A stretch of DNA of 8,289 nt from Conexibacteraceae bacterium (GTDB lineage Bacteria; Actinomycetota; Thermoleophilia; Solirubrobacterales; Solirubrobacteraceae): the NCBI GenBank assembly GCA_009785395.1, contig WQWK01000083.1:1-8289 (forward strand), in the 5' to 3' direction. The position numbers and the translations under genes were made by a program. How positions within the stretch are numbered: the stretch's first letter is position 1; each line of letters opens with the position of its first letter. Under the pieces are notes generated by a model. The model saw only the letters and a list, made by a program, of their open reading frames with translations, searched no databases and was not told the DNA's origin. Below are positions 1-5,132 of this stretch, one piece after another.

Positions 1-33
1 TCACGTCAGGCTCACGTCAGGCTCACGTCAGGC
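1..33. repeat. Three perfect tandem copies of an 11-bp unit
   Basis: The unit TCACGTCAGGC occurs at 1-11, 12-22 and 23-33 without a mismatch. It touches the left edge, so more copies may lie outside. The third copy contains the stop codon of the minus-strand peptidase gene (28-30). Each copy read on the minus strand carries two TGA triplets, so the array gives stops in several frames. The TCAC cores are 11 bp apart, the same period as the PHO-box-like arrays further right, but on the plus strand they point into the 3' end of a gene, which makes an operator role doubtful. Confidence 0.9.
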
Positions 34-783
34 GGCCAGCACAGCGGTGTCGTCAACCGCGGACACGCCGAGGTAACGGACGCCGAGCTCCTGCTCCGTG
101 ACCGCCCCGTCAAATCCGCGTGCGACGAACGCGGCCGTCGCGTCCGGGCGCGAGGAGACGACCTCGGCGAGCTCGGCGCCGACGAAGTGCAGCGCCGCGG
201 AGTCGCCCGCTCCGTAGCCGGGGGTGAGCCCGCCACCGCCGATCGCGTCGAGGAACGCCTCACGACGCCCCTGCTCGGCGCGGTAGTGCACTGCGCAACT
301 CCACGGCAGCAGCCCGAGCGCCGGAATCAGCCGCTCCGGGCCCTCGTGAAAGCCGCTCAGCGCGTGCTCGAACCAGCAGAGCGCGCCGGCCGAGCCGCCG
401 CACAGGATCACACCATCCTCCCAGCACTCGCGCAGGATCTGATCGAGTCCGTGCGCGCGCCAGGTGCCGAGCAGCGACACCAGACTGCCGCCGCCCACAT
501 AGATGACGTCCTGGGCGAGCAGATGCGCGCGCGGATCACCGACGCCCGTCTCACGCCGGAACAGCGAGACGTGCGAGGGCTCGCAGCGCTCGGCCGCGAA
601 CGCCCGGTAGAAGCGCACGACGTAGTGGTCGGCGTCGCCGCTCGCGGTCGGCAGGAAGCACACCTTCGGCCGCTGCGCCCCGGTCAGGCCGAGCACGAAG
701 TCGTCGAGCAGGGTGTTGCCCCACTCCATCGAGAAGCCGCCGCCGCCGAACGCGACGATCTGACGGGGTCCGCGTTTGATCAC
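28..783 (-). CDS. Peptidase S51 family protein (dipeptidase E / cyanophycinase-like)
   Basis: A serine hydrolase of the S51 family, whose members cleave Asp-X dipeptides (PepE) or cyanophycin-type substrates. The 251-aa protein shows the family pattern in order: an N-terminal beta strand with a glycine turn (IVAFGGGGFSME, 9-20), FLPTASGD (43-50), YVGGGS (95-100), the nucleophile elbow GGSAGA with Ser131, and a VHYR segment with the likely catalytic His166. Length is normal. I chose the GTG at 783 because a TACCTT -10-like hexamer sits exactly 6 nt upstream, which suits a leaderless mRNA, and because the family motif begins a few residues later. A GTG at 807 in the same frame would add eight residues (259 aa). 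No Shine-Dalgarno sequence supports either start. It is last in the minus-strand phoU block, 90 bp after phoU, with a possible terminator between. The family call is firm; the substrate is unknown. Confidence 0.88.
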   Translation of the reverse strand: MIKRGPRQIVAFGGGGFSMEWGNTLLDDFVLGLTGAQRPKVCFLPTASGDADHYVVRFYRAFAAERCEPSHVSLFRRETGVGDPRAHLLAQDVIYVGGGSLVSLLGTWRAHGLDQILRECWEDGVILCGGSAGALCWFEHALSGFHEGPERLIPALGLLPWSCAVHYRAEQGRREAFLDAIGGGGLTPGYGAGDSAALHFVGAELAEVVSSRPDATAAFVARGFDGAVTEQELGVRYLGVSAVDDTAVLAA

Positions 784-789
784 GCGGCA

Positions 790-795
790 AAGGTA
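790..795 (-). promoter_or_regulatory. Putative -10 box for leaderless peptidase S51 mRNA
   Basis: The minus strand reads TACCTT (matches TANNNT), then 6 nt, then the GTG at 783. This spacing places transcription initiation at or next to the start codon. No convincing -35 is visible. Confidence 0.45.
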
Positions 796-830
796 AATCC
801 GCTGCACGCGGCGGTCTTTGGCCCTACGTA

Positions 831-867
831 CAAAAAGAGCCCGAGTCCGGCCTGATTTTCGTCGGGC
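831..867 (-). terminator. Possible rho-independent terminator after phoU
   Basis: On the minus strand, GCCCGA (867-862) can pair with TCGGGC (844-839) across a 17-nt loop. The stem is followed directly by a short T-rich run (TCTTTTT, 838-832). It starts 7 nt after the phoU stop codon. The stem is only 6 bp and the loop is long, so strength is uncertain. Together with the downstream -10-like box it suggests the peptidase gene can be transcribed on its own. Confidence 0.4.
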
Positions 868-873
868 GGGTGC

Positions 874-1584
874 TCAGCCCCCGTCGGCGAGCTCGCGGTA
901 CACGCCGGTGACGACGAACACCGCCTGCTCGGCGATGTCCACGGTGTTGTCACCGATCCGCTCCAGGCAGCGCGCGACCAGCACCATGAACATCGCCCAC
1001 TCGCGCACCTCCGGGTCGTCGCCGACCTCGACCGCGCGCTGGAAGATGTCGCGGTTGAGCCGGTTGACCTCCTTGTCCTGCCGGATCAGGTCGCGCGCGA
1101 GCGAGACGTGCCTGGTGTGGAAGGCGTCGCGCGCCTCCAGGATCTCCTGGCGCACCGTGACGCCCATGCGTTCGATCCACCTGAGGATCGTCGGATCCTT
1201 GGGCGCCTCGTACCCGGAGAGCGGCACGAGCTTGGCCATGTTGGCGCACTGGTCGCCCATCCGCTCGATGCAGCGGATGCTGTGCAGCAGCGCGGCGGCG
1301 AGTCGTAGGTCGTCGAGGAACAGCGCCTGGCGGCCGAGCAGGTAAAGCACGCCCTGGTGCACCTCGACATAGCGACTGTCGATCTTGCGGTCATCCCTGG
1401 CGACCATCGCCGCCAGCTCCACGTCCTGGTAGTTGATCGCCTCGAGCGCCCGGTCGAGCTGCGAGACGACGAGGTCCAGGCAGCCCATGACCTGGTCCTC
1501 GAGCCGGCTCAGCTCCTCACGAAACCAAGTGCTGTGCGGCTCGCCCCCGGGGCTGTCCAGCGCTGTTTTGTCGGCGTCCGTCAT
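874..1584 (-). CDS. phoU: PhoU phosphate signalling protein
   Basis: PhoU links the Pst phosphate transporter to the PhoR-PhoB/PhoP two-component system and dampens phosphate uptake. It acts in the cytoplasm at the membrane. The 236-aa length is typical, and the all-helical sequence carries both copies of the PhoU metal-binding signature: IERMGDQCANM (106-116; E107, D111, N115) and LERIGDNTVDIAE (207-219; E208, D212, D216). The ATG at 1584 has an AGGGA purine stretch 7 nt upstream. It follows the receiver-less winged-helix gene by 67 bp in the same direction, so the two are probably co-transcribed from the PHO-box-like promoter at 2041-2078. No pst transporter or phoR kinase gene lies in the window, so its partners must be encoded elsewhere. 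Confidence 0.95.
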   Translation of the reverse strand: MTDADKTALDSPGGEPHSTWFREELSRLEDQVMGCLDLVVSQLDRALEAINYQDVELAAMVARDDRKIDSRYVEVHQGVLYLLGRQALFLDDLRLAAALLHSIRCIERMGDQCANMAKLVPLSGYEAPKDPTILRWIERMGVTVRQEILEARDAFHTRHVSLARDLIRQDKEVNRLNRDIFQRAVEVGDDPEVREWAMFMVLVARCLERIGDNTVDIAEQAVFVVTGVYRELADGG

Positions 1585-1651
1585 GGCCGCTTCCCTGATC
1601 CCTTCGGTCCGTTGGAGGAAGCGATATTGCCACGGGCCGCTTATCGAGGCC

Positions 1652-2005
1652 CTAACGACCTGCTGGACTCGTCCTGGACTCGGCCGCCAGGCGGTATCCG
1701 AAGCCGAAGTGCGTGTGGATGAACTCCCATTCGGGCAGCGCGACCTCCAGCTTCACGCGCAGCTTGCGCACGTACACGTCGACCGAGCGGTCGCCGACCC
1801 GCATCGCCCGTTCCCAGACGAGCTCGAACAGCTCCTCGCGGGAGACGATCCGGTCGGCGCGGCGAGCGAGCTCGGTGAGCAGCCGGAGCTCACGGATCGA
1901 GAGCGTCAGCGCGTGGCCGTCCGCTCGCGCGAGGTGCTCGTCCGGCGCTATCTCGAGCGGACCGACGGCGAGTATTTCCGGCCGCTCCGAGGTGCCTACC
2001 GCCAT
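1652..2005 (-). CDS. Stand-alone OmpR/PhoB-type winged-helix DNA-binding protein without receiver domain
   Basis: This 117-aa protein is almost only a C-terminal effector domain of the OmpR/PhoB class. It has an N-terminal beta-sheet segment (about 10-35), the helix LSIRELRLLTELARRADRIV, REELFELVW, the recognition region GDRSVDVYVRKLR (71-83), and the wing HTHFGFGYRL (97-106). No receiver precedes it: the ATG at 2005 has AGGA 9 nt upstream, and the bases before that hold a PHO-box-like array rather than coding sequence. By hand alignment, 35 of 52 residues from REE to GYRxA match the winged-helix domain of the adjacent response regulator, and the recognition helix is nearly identical. It therefore looks like a paralogue that lost or never had phosphorylation control. 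It probably leads an operon with phoU. Near its stop, the 9-bp word CTGGACTCG recurs at an 11-bp period (1663-1671 and 1674-1682). Confidence 0.88.
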   Translation of the reverse strand: MAVGTSERPEILAVGPLEIAPDEHLARADGHALTLSIRELRLLTELARRADRIVSREELFELVWERAMRVGDRSVDVYVRKLRVKLEVALPEWEFIHTHFGFGYRLAAESRTSPAGR

Positions 2006-2040
2006 GCCCTGGCATCCTGCGCACCGAGCCGCCGATCCGC

Positions 2041-2078
2041 GTTACCGACCCGTGAACCGCCCGTGAACTCCCTGTGAC
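2041..2078 (-). promoter_or_regulatory. PHO-box-like operator: four cores at 11-bp spacing
   Basis: Read on the minus strand, the cores are GTCAC (2078-2074), TTCAC (2067-2063), TTCAC (2056-2052) and GTAAC (2045-2041), each exactly 11 bp from the next. The two central units share GTTCACGGG. Direct repeats of about 11 bp with a GTTCAC core are the known operator form for PhoB/PhoP-type regulators, including Streptomyces PhoP. The last core ends 35 nt before the ATG at 2005. No clear -10 hexamer is visible between the array and the gene. The match to the known site is by pattern only. Confidence 0.7.
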
Positions 2079-2088
2079 TACCTGAAAG

Positions 2089-2123
2089 TTCAGCCGGCGA
2101 GCGACCGTTTCAGCCGACGAGCG
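2089..2123. repeat. 15-bp direct repeat spanning the response regulator stop codon
   Basis: Copies at 2089-2103 and 2109-2123 differ at one base (TTCAGCCGGCGAGCG and TTCAGCCGACGAGCG), offset 20 bp. The second copy contains the stop codon of the response regulator (2110-2112), so a stop-like context is repeated just after the gene, immediately before the PHO-box-like array. Confidence 0.75.
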
Positions 2124-2949
2124 CCGTCTCGAGGTCGGCGTCGCGACCGTCATCATCGTCGTCGCCGGACCGCTCCGAGCCGGCGGCGCCGTCATCGAGC
2201 TCGGGTGCGAAGCGGTAGCCGACGCCGAAGTGGGTGTGGATGTAGCTCCACTCCCGTGACGCCGATCGCAGCTTCTGACGCAGCTTGCGGACGAACACGT
2301 CGACCGAGCGGTCGCCGTGGGCCATCGCATAGCCCCAGACCCGCTCGTAGATCTCCTCGCGCCGGAGCACACGGTCCGACTGCGAGAGCAACTGCAGGAT
2401 CTCGAACTCGCGCGCGGTCAGCTCAAGGCTCGCCCCGCCCGCGTAGGCCTGGTACAGATCCGGCCGGATCGAGATCTCACCGACGCTGATCGCGTCCTCG
2501 ATCTGCGGCATCTCGTTGCGCCGGTTGCGCCGGATCGCCGCCTCGATCACGCAGATCAGCTCCTCGGCGTGGCACGGCTTGGTCATCCAGGCATCGGCGC
2601 CGAGCCGCAGGCCGCGTACGCGCTGTGCCACGGACGACGGGCCCGTGCAGACGATCACCGCCAGGCCCGGGAGGCGCGCGCACACACGCTCGAGGTACTC
2701 CCAGCTGCCGGGGCCGAGGACCGCGAGATCGACGACCAGCGCGTTCAGGCGCATGCCGACGAGCGCATCAACGGTGACGGCGCTGGACAGCGCCCGCAGA
2801 TCCCAACCGAGCGTGTCGAGCCGGTTGGACAGCACCTGCATGAACCCCGGGTCTCGGTCTACAACGGCCAGACGGAGCCGGTTATGCGCGCGCTGACCAG
2901 CGGCGTTGGCCGCATTCCCCGCCAGCGCGTCGCTCACTTCGGGCGACAT
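2110..2949 (-). CDS. OmpR/PhoB-family response regulator (receiver plus winged helix)
   Basis: A two-component transcription regulator of 279 aa. The receiver spans about 25-140: LAVVDRD (27-33), phosphoacceptor Asp74 in LVVDL, Thr102 in VIVCTG, and Lys124 in MTKP. The DNA-binding domain spans about 155-250: LTAREFEIL, REEIYERVW, recognition region GDRSVDVFVRKLR (212-224), and wing HTHFGVGYRF. Two features are unusual. The second residue of the normally paired acidic pocket is Arg32 (D-R-D instead of D-D/E-x), and the C-terminus is an acidic tail with five consecutive Asp. I prefer the ATG at 2949 over an in-frame upstream GTG at 3030. The receiver homology begins well after 2949, the 27-residue extension resembles no receiver, and TATTCT lies 7 nt before the ATG. 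It is divergent from the DsbA-like gene and lies next to its receiver-less paralogue. A PhoP/PhoB role is likely from context but not proven; no sensor kinase is adjacent. Confidence 0.92.
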   Translation of the reverse strand: MSPEVSDALAGNAANAAGQRAHNRLRLAVVDRDPGFMQVLSNRLDTLGWDLRALSSAVTVDALVGMRLNALVVDLAVLGPGSWEYLERVCARLPGLAVIVCTGPSSVAQRVRGLRLGADAWMTKPCHAEELICVIEAAIRRNRRNEMPQIEDAISVGEISIRPDLYQAYAGGASLELTAREFEILQLLSQSDRVLRREEIYERVWGYAMAHGDRSVDVFVRKLRQKLRSASREWSYIHTHFGVGYRFAPELDDGAAGSERSGDDDDDGRDADLETALVG

Positions 2950-2956
2950 GCGGATC

Positions 2957-2962
2957 AGAATA
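2957..2962 (-). promoter_or_regulatory. Putative -10 box for leaderless response regulator mRNA
   Basis: The minus strand reads TATTCT, then 7 nt, then the ATG at 2949. There is no Shine-Dalgarno sequence before this ATG, so a leaderless start is the simplest reading. A good -35 is not visible. This site helps decide the start codon. Confidence 0.5.
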
Positions 2963-3100
2963 AGGCACAGAGCGCGAACCTGCATGCAGCTCAAGACTCC
3001 GATAACAGGATCTTTACATGCAAAATGCACGAAACGTCCGCGAATCCGCTATCACGCAAGGCGATCGCTCGTTTCTGAGCAAGCTCTTACGACCTAACGC

Positions 3101-3106
3101 TAATCT
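3101..3106 (+). promoter_or_regulatory. Putative -10 box for the DsbA-like/VKOR operon
   Basis: TAATCT is followed by 8 nt and the ATG at 3115. No purine-rich ribosome site lies between them, so the transcript probably has no leader or a one- to two-base leader. The region 2950-3114 is a divergent promoter region shared with the response regulator. It also holds a 10-bp palindrome, CTGCATGCAG (2980-2989), of unknown role. Confidence 0.45.
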
Positions 3107-3114
3107 GCCTGCCC

Positions 3115-3945
3115 ATGGCGTCCCGTAAAGAACAGAAGGAGCAGGCGCGCGCGGCGCGCGTTGCCCAGGAGCAGGCTGCCGCCGACAAGGCGCAGCGCAC
3201 TCGGCGTATGCAGATTTTCGGTGGCGTCATCGCCATCGCGGCGATCGCGATCGTCGTCGTGATCGTGATCTCGAGCAGCAACAGCACCACCCCCACGGGC
3301 GCCCACCCGGGCATCCAGCAGGGGCACACCAAGACCGAGCTCGTCAACAAGGTCGAGACCCTGCTTCACGGGATCGACCAGAGCGGAACCACCCTCGGCA
3401 ATCCGCACGCGAAGGTCACGATGGAGTACTTCGGGGACCTCGAATGCCCGATCTGTCAGGAGTTCACGCTCAACATCTTCCCCCAGTTCATCGCCGACCA
3501 GGTGCGTCCGGGCCACGTGAAGGTCGTCTACCGCTCGATGTGCACCGCCACCTGCGACGGCAAGCGCAGCCTGACGCTGCAGCAGCAGCAGTTCAATTCG
3601 CAGCAGACCGCCGCCTACGCCGCCGGGATGCAGAACAGGTTCTGGCAGTACACCGAGCTCTTCTACCACCAGCAACAGACCGAGGGGACCGGGTACGCGG
3701 ACGACTCGTTCCTGACGGGATTGGCGAACCAGATACCGGGGTTCGACGTCTCCAAGTGGCAGACCGACCGCAAGGACCCCTCGCTGCTTGACACGGTCAA
3801 CGCAGACCAGGCCTACGCGCAGAAGGCCGGCCTGCCGGGCACGCCGTCGCTGATCATGAAGGGCCCGCGGGGCGAGGAGCTCGTCAACAACGGCAACTTC
3901 CCCTCCTACAGCGACCTCGCCTCGGCGGTGAACTCGGTCTCATGA
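3115..3945 (+). CDS. Membrane-anchored DsbA-like thioredoxin-fold oxidoreductase
   Basis: Probably introduces or shuffles disulfides in proteins outside the cytoplasmic membrane. The 276-aa protein has a charged Lys/Arg/Gln/Ala-rich cytoplasmic stretch (1-32), one transmembrane anchor (about 34-53, Ile/Val/Ala-rich), a Ser/Thr linker, and a thioredoxin-fold domain (about 92-276). The active site is CPIC (111-114) after YFGDLE, and the cis-proline loop is GTP (242-244). This is the DsbA/thioredoxin_4 pattern seen in actinobacteria. A second cysteine pair, C143 and C147, lies in SMCTATC. It begins at the ATG at 3115, supported by TAATCT upstream, and overlaps the VKOR gene by 4 bp (ATGA). That overlap fits a classic donor-regenerator pair in which VKOR reoxidises the CPIC site. 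Which proteins it oxidises cannot be told from here. Confidence 0.88.
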   Translation: MASRKEQKEQARAARVAQEQAAADKAQRTRRMQIFGGVIAIAAIAIVVVIVISSSNSTTPTGAHPGIQQGHTKTELVNKVETLLHGIDQSGTTLGNPHAKVTMEYFGDLECPICQEFTLNIFPQFIADQVRPGHVKVVYRSMCTATCDGKRSLTLQQQQFNSQQTAAYAAGMQNRFWQYTELFYHQQQTEGTGYADDSFLTGLANQIPGFDVSKWQTDRKDPSLLDTVNADQAYAQKAGLPGTPSLIMKGPRGEELVNNGNFPSYSDLASAVNSVS

Positions 3946-4457
3946 GCCGCGCCGCTGCCGTCAACGGCGGTTCGATGAGCGCCGGCACGGAATCGGCGTC
4001 GCGCGGGATCCGCGGGCTCTGGGGCCGCACCGACCGGCTCACGCGCGCGATCTTCGTGATCGCGCTGATCGGCACGGCCGAGACGATCTATCTCACCTTC
4101 GTCCACTACTACGGTCTCGGCGCGCTGATCTGCGCCGGGGCGCACAGTGGCGTGTCCAGCTGCGAGCAGGTCCAGTCCTCGGTCTACTCGAAGCTGGCCG
4201 GCGTCCCGGTCGCGCTGCTCGGCCTGCTCGGCTACCTCTCGATCCTCGCCTCACTGAGGATCAAGGGCGAGCTCGGACGCGCCGCCGGCTTCTGCATCGC
4301 CCTGATCGGGTTCGGGTTCAGCGCCTACCTCACCTACCGTGAGGTGTTCACGCTCAAGGAGATCTGCGAGTGGTGCGTCGCCAGCGCGATCATGATGACG
4401 ATCCTCGCGGTCCTGACCTCGATCCGTTTCCTGCGGGGCGAGCAGCCGTCCGCGTGA
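3942..4457 (+). CDS. VKOR-family quinone-linked disulfide oxidoreductase
   Basis: Bacterial vitamin K epoxide reductase homologues take electrons from a DsbA-like partner and pass them to membrane quinone, replacing DsbB. This 171-aa protein has four predicted membrane helices (about 35-55, 87-105, 114-131, 144-163). It has the loop cysteine pair C64 and C74, a following Ser-rich segment (SSVYSKLAGVPVALLG, 79-94), and the redox motif CEWC (142-145) at the start of the last helix. These are the family hallmarks. The ATG at 3942 overlaps the stop of the DsbA-like gene (ATGA), implying translational coupling. A later Met at residue 12 (3975) is a possible alternative start, since the first 30 residues are not part of the conserved fold. 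In some relatives VKOR and the thioredoxin domain are fused; here they are separate but coupled. Confidence 0.92.
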   Translation: MSRAAAVNGGSMSAGTESASRGIRGLWGRTDRLTRAIFVIALIGTAETIYLTFVHYYGLGALICAGAHSGVSSCEQVQSSVYSKLAGVPVALLGLLGYLSILASLRIKGELGRAAGFCIALIGFGFSAYLTYREVFTLKEICEWCVASAIMMTILAVLTSIRFLRGEQPSA

Positions 4458-4463
4458 GGTGGC

Positions 4464-4511
4464 CGCCGGTCCGACCGGCGTAGGTAGCCGCCGCCAACGC
4501 AAGGCGGCGGC
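4464..4511 (+). terminator. Two GC-rich hairpins after the VKOR gene (probable terminator region)
   Basis: Directly after the VKOR stop, a 7-bp stem (4464-4470 with 4474-4480, 3-nt loop) is followed by a perfect 9-bp stem (GCCGCCGCC at 4487-4495 with GGCGGCGGC at 4503-4511, loop AACGCAA). No T-run follows, as is common for actinobacterial terminators. They lie between the DsbA/VKOR unit and the PHO-box-like array of the next unit, which fits termination. Confidence 0.55.
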
Positions 4512-4521
4512 ATCCGCATCA

Positions 4522-4559
4522 TTCACACTTTCTTCACCACCACTTCCCGGAGTGGTCAC
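4522..4559 (+). promoter_or_regulatory. PHO-box-like operator: four cores at 11-bp spacing
   Basis: Cores TTCAC (4522-4526), TTCAC (4533-4537), TTCCC (4544-4548) and GTCAC (4555-4559) sit at an exact 11-bp period, in the same orientation as the gene that follows. The last core ends 33 nt before the ATG at 4593, almost the same offset as in the array upstream of the receiver-less regulator (35 nt). A weak -10-like GATGCT (4581-4586) lies 6 nt before that ATG. The array would place the glycosyltransferase-ppx unit under PhoB/PhoP-type control. An inverted repeat, ACCACT/AGTGGT (4539-4556), overlaps it and may be incidental. Confidence 0.62.
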
Positions 4560-4592
4560 TACTCGCGCGGTCCCGCGCGCGATGCTCGCTGC

Positions 4593-5132
4593 ATGCACGT
4601 TCCCGACAGCGGCGAGGGCGTCCTCGCCCGCATCAACCTGATCTACATCGGTCCGCTCGACAGACAGCATCACGTACGGGAGCTCGTGCAGGCGTTCCTG
4701 ACCGCGCTCGACCACGACCCGCGGCTGCACCTGGTGGTAGTCGGCGACGGCAGCGAACGAGACCTGATCGAGCGCAGCCTCGGCCACGCGGCGACGTTCA
4801 TGGGACAGCTTGCCGAGCCCGCCCGGCTCGCCGAACTGGCCCCGCACGTCGACCTGCTGGTCTGCCCCACGACGACCGCGGACACGGCGCCGACGATCAT
4901 CGACGCTCAGGAGCACGGCCTGCCCGTGCTCGCGGTCGAGGGCGGTGACGCCGCCGCGCTGATCGAGAACGGTCGCAGCGGCTTTCTGGTTCCGGACGAC
5001 GACGCCGCGCTCGCGGACGCGATCCGCTGGCTGTCGCGGCGCGCGACGCTGCGTGAGCGGCTCGCCACCGGCGGCTTGCTTGCCGCCGGTGCTCGACAGA
5101 CGTCCGGCCAGGGGCGGATCATGAGCGTATGA
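4593..5132 (+). CDS. Half-size GT4-like glycosyltransferase (C-terminal Rossmann domain only), degenerate active site
   Basis: The 179 aa match only the C-terminal, nucleotide-sugar-binding half of GT-B glycosyltransferases of the GT4 type: INLIYIGPLD (14-23), a VQAF helix, LHLVVVGDGSERDLIE (45-60), FMGQL (69-73), VDLLVCPT (86-93), HGLPVLAVEGGDAAAL (108-123), and NGRSGFLVPDDDAALADAI (126-144). The N-terminal acceptor domain is absent: a stop (TAG, 4485-4487) and a promoter-like region lie just upstream in this frame. The usual E-x7-E catalytic motif is A96-x7-D104, so activity is doubtful. The start is the ATG at 4593. The gene overlaps ppx by 4 bp (ATGA), so it is translated and coupled rather than an obvious relic. 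It could be a sensing or binding subunit, or a truncated gene kept for coupling. I do not know its function. Confidence 0.72.
   Translation: MHVPDSGEGVLARINLIYIGPLDRQHHVRELVQAFLTALDHDPRLHLVVVGDGSERDLIERSLGHAATFMGQLAEPARLAELAPHVDLLVCPTTTADTAPTIIDAQEHGLPVLAVEGGDAAALIENGRSGFLVPDDDAALADAIRWLSRRATLRERLATGGLLAAGARQTSGQGRIMSV
5066..5091 (+). other. Perfect 10-bp hairpin in the glycosyltransferase tail, 37 nt before ppx
   Basis: CACCGGCGGC (5066-5075) pairs without mismatch with GCCGCCGGTG (5082-5091) across the 6-nt loop TTGCTT. It lies inside coding sequence at the less conserved C-terminus of the glycosyltransferase and ends 37 nt before the ppx ATG. There is no T-run after it. It could modulate ppx expression or mRNA stability, or be a by-product of GC-rich Gly/Ala codons. 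Confidence 0.55.

Noticed and set aside
1890..2372. 160-aa minus-strand frame running through the PHO-box-like region, possibly a frameshifted receiver for the short regulator
   Set aside because: Its translation is Arg/Ser/Ala-rich with no receiver motif. It overlaps the winged-helix domains of both regulators in another frame, so it is not a lost receiver.
2950..3030. 27-residue N-terminal extension of the response regulator from a GTG at 3030
   Set aside because: It has no homology to receiver domains, and the TATTCT box 7 nt before the ATG at 2949 supports the shorter form.
2317..3078. 253-aa plus-strand frame opposite the response regulator
   Set aside because: Antisense to a clear receiver/winged-helix gene, with no domain of its own.
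4342..4347. Isolated GTTCAC words inside coding sequence (for example here and near 7576) as PHO boxes
   Set aside because: They are single copies without neighbours at 11-bp spacing and lie within conserved codons.
4539..4556. Inverted repeat ACCACT/AGTGGT as a dimeric operator
   Set aside because: It overlaps the 11-bp direct-repeat array, which explains most of the same bases. A 6-bp arm is not enough to claim a separate site.
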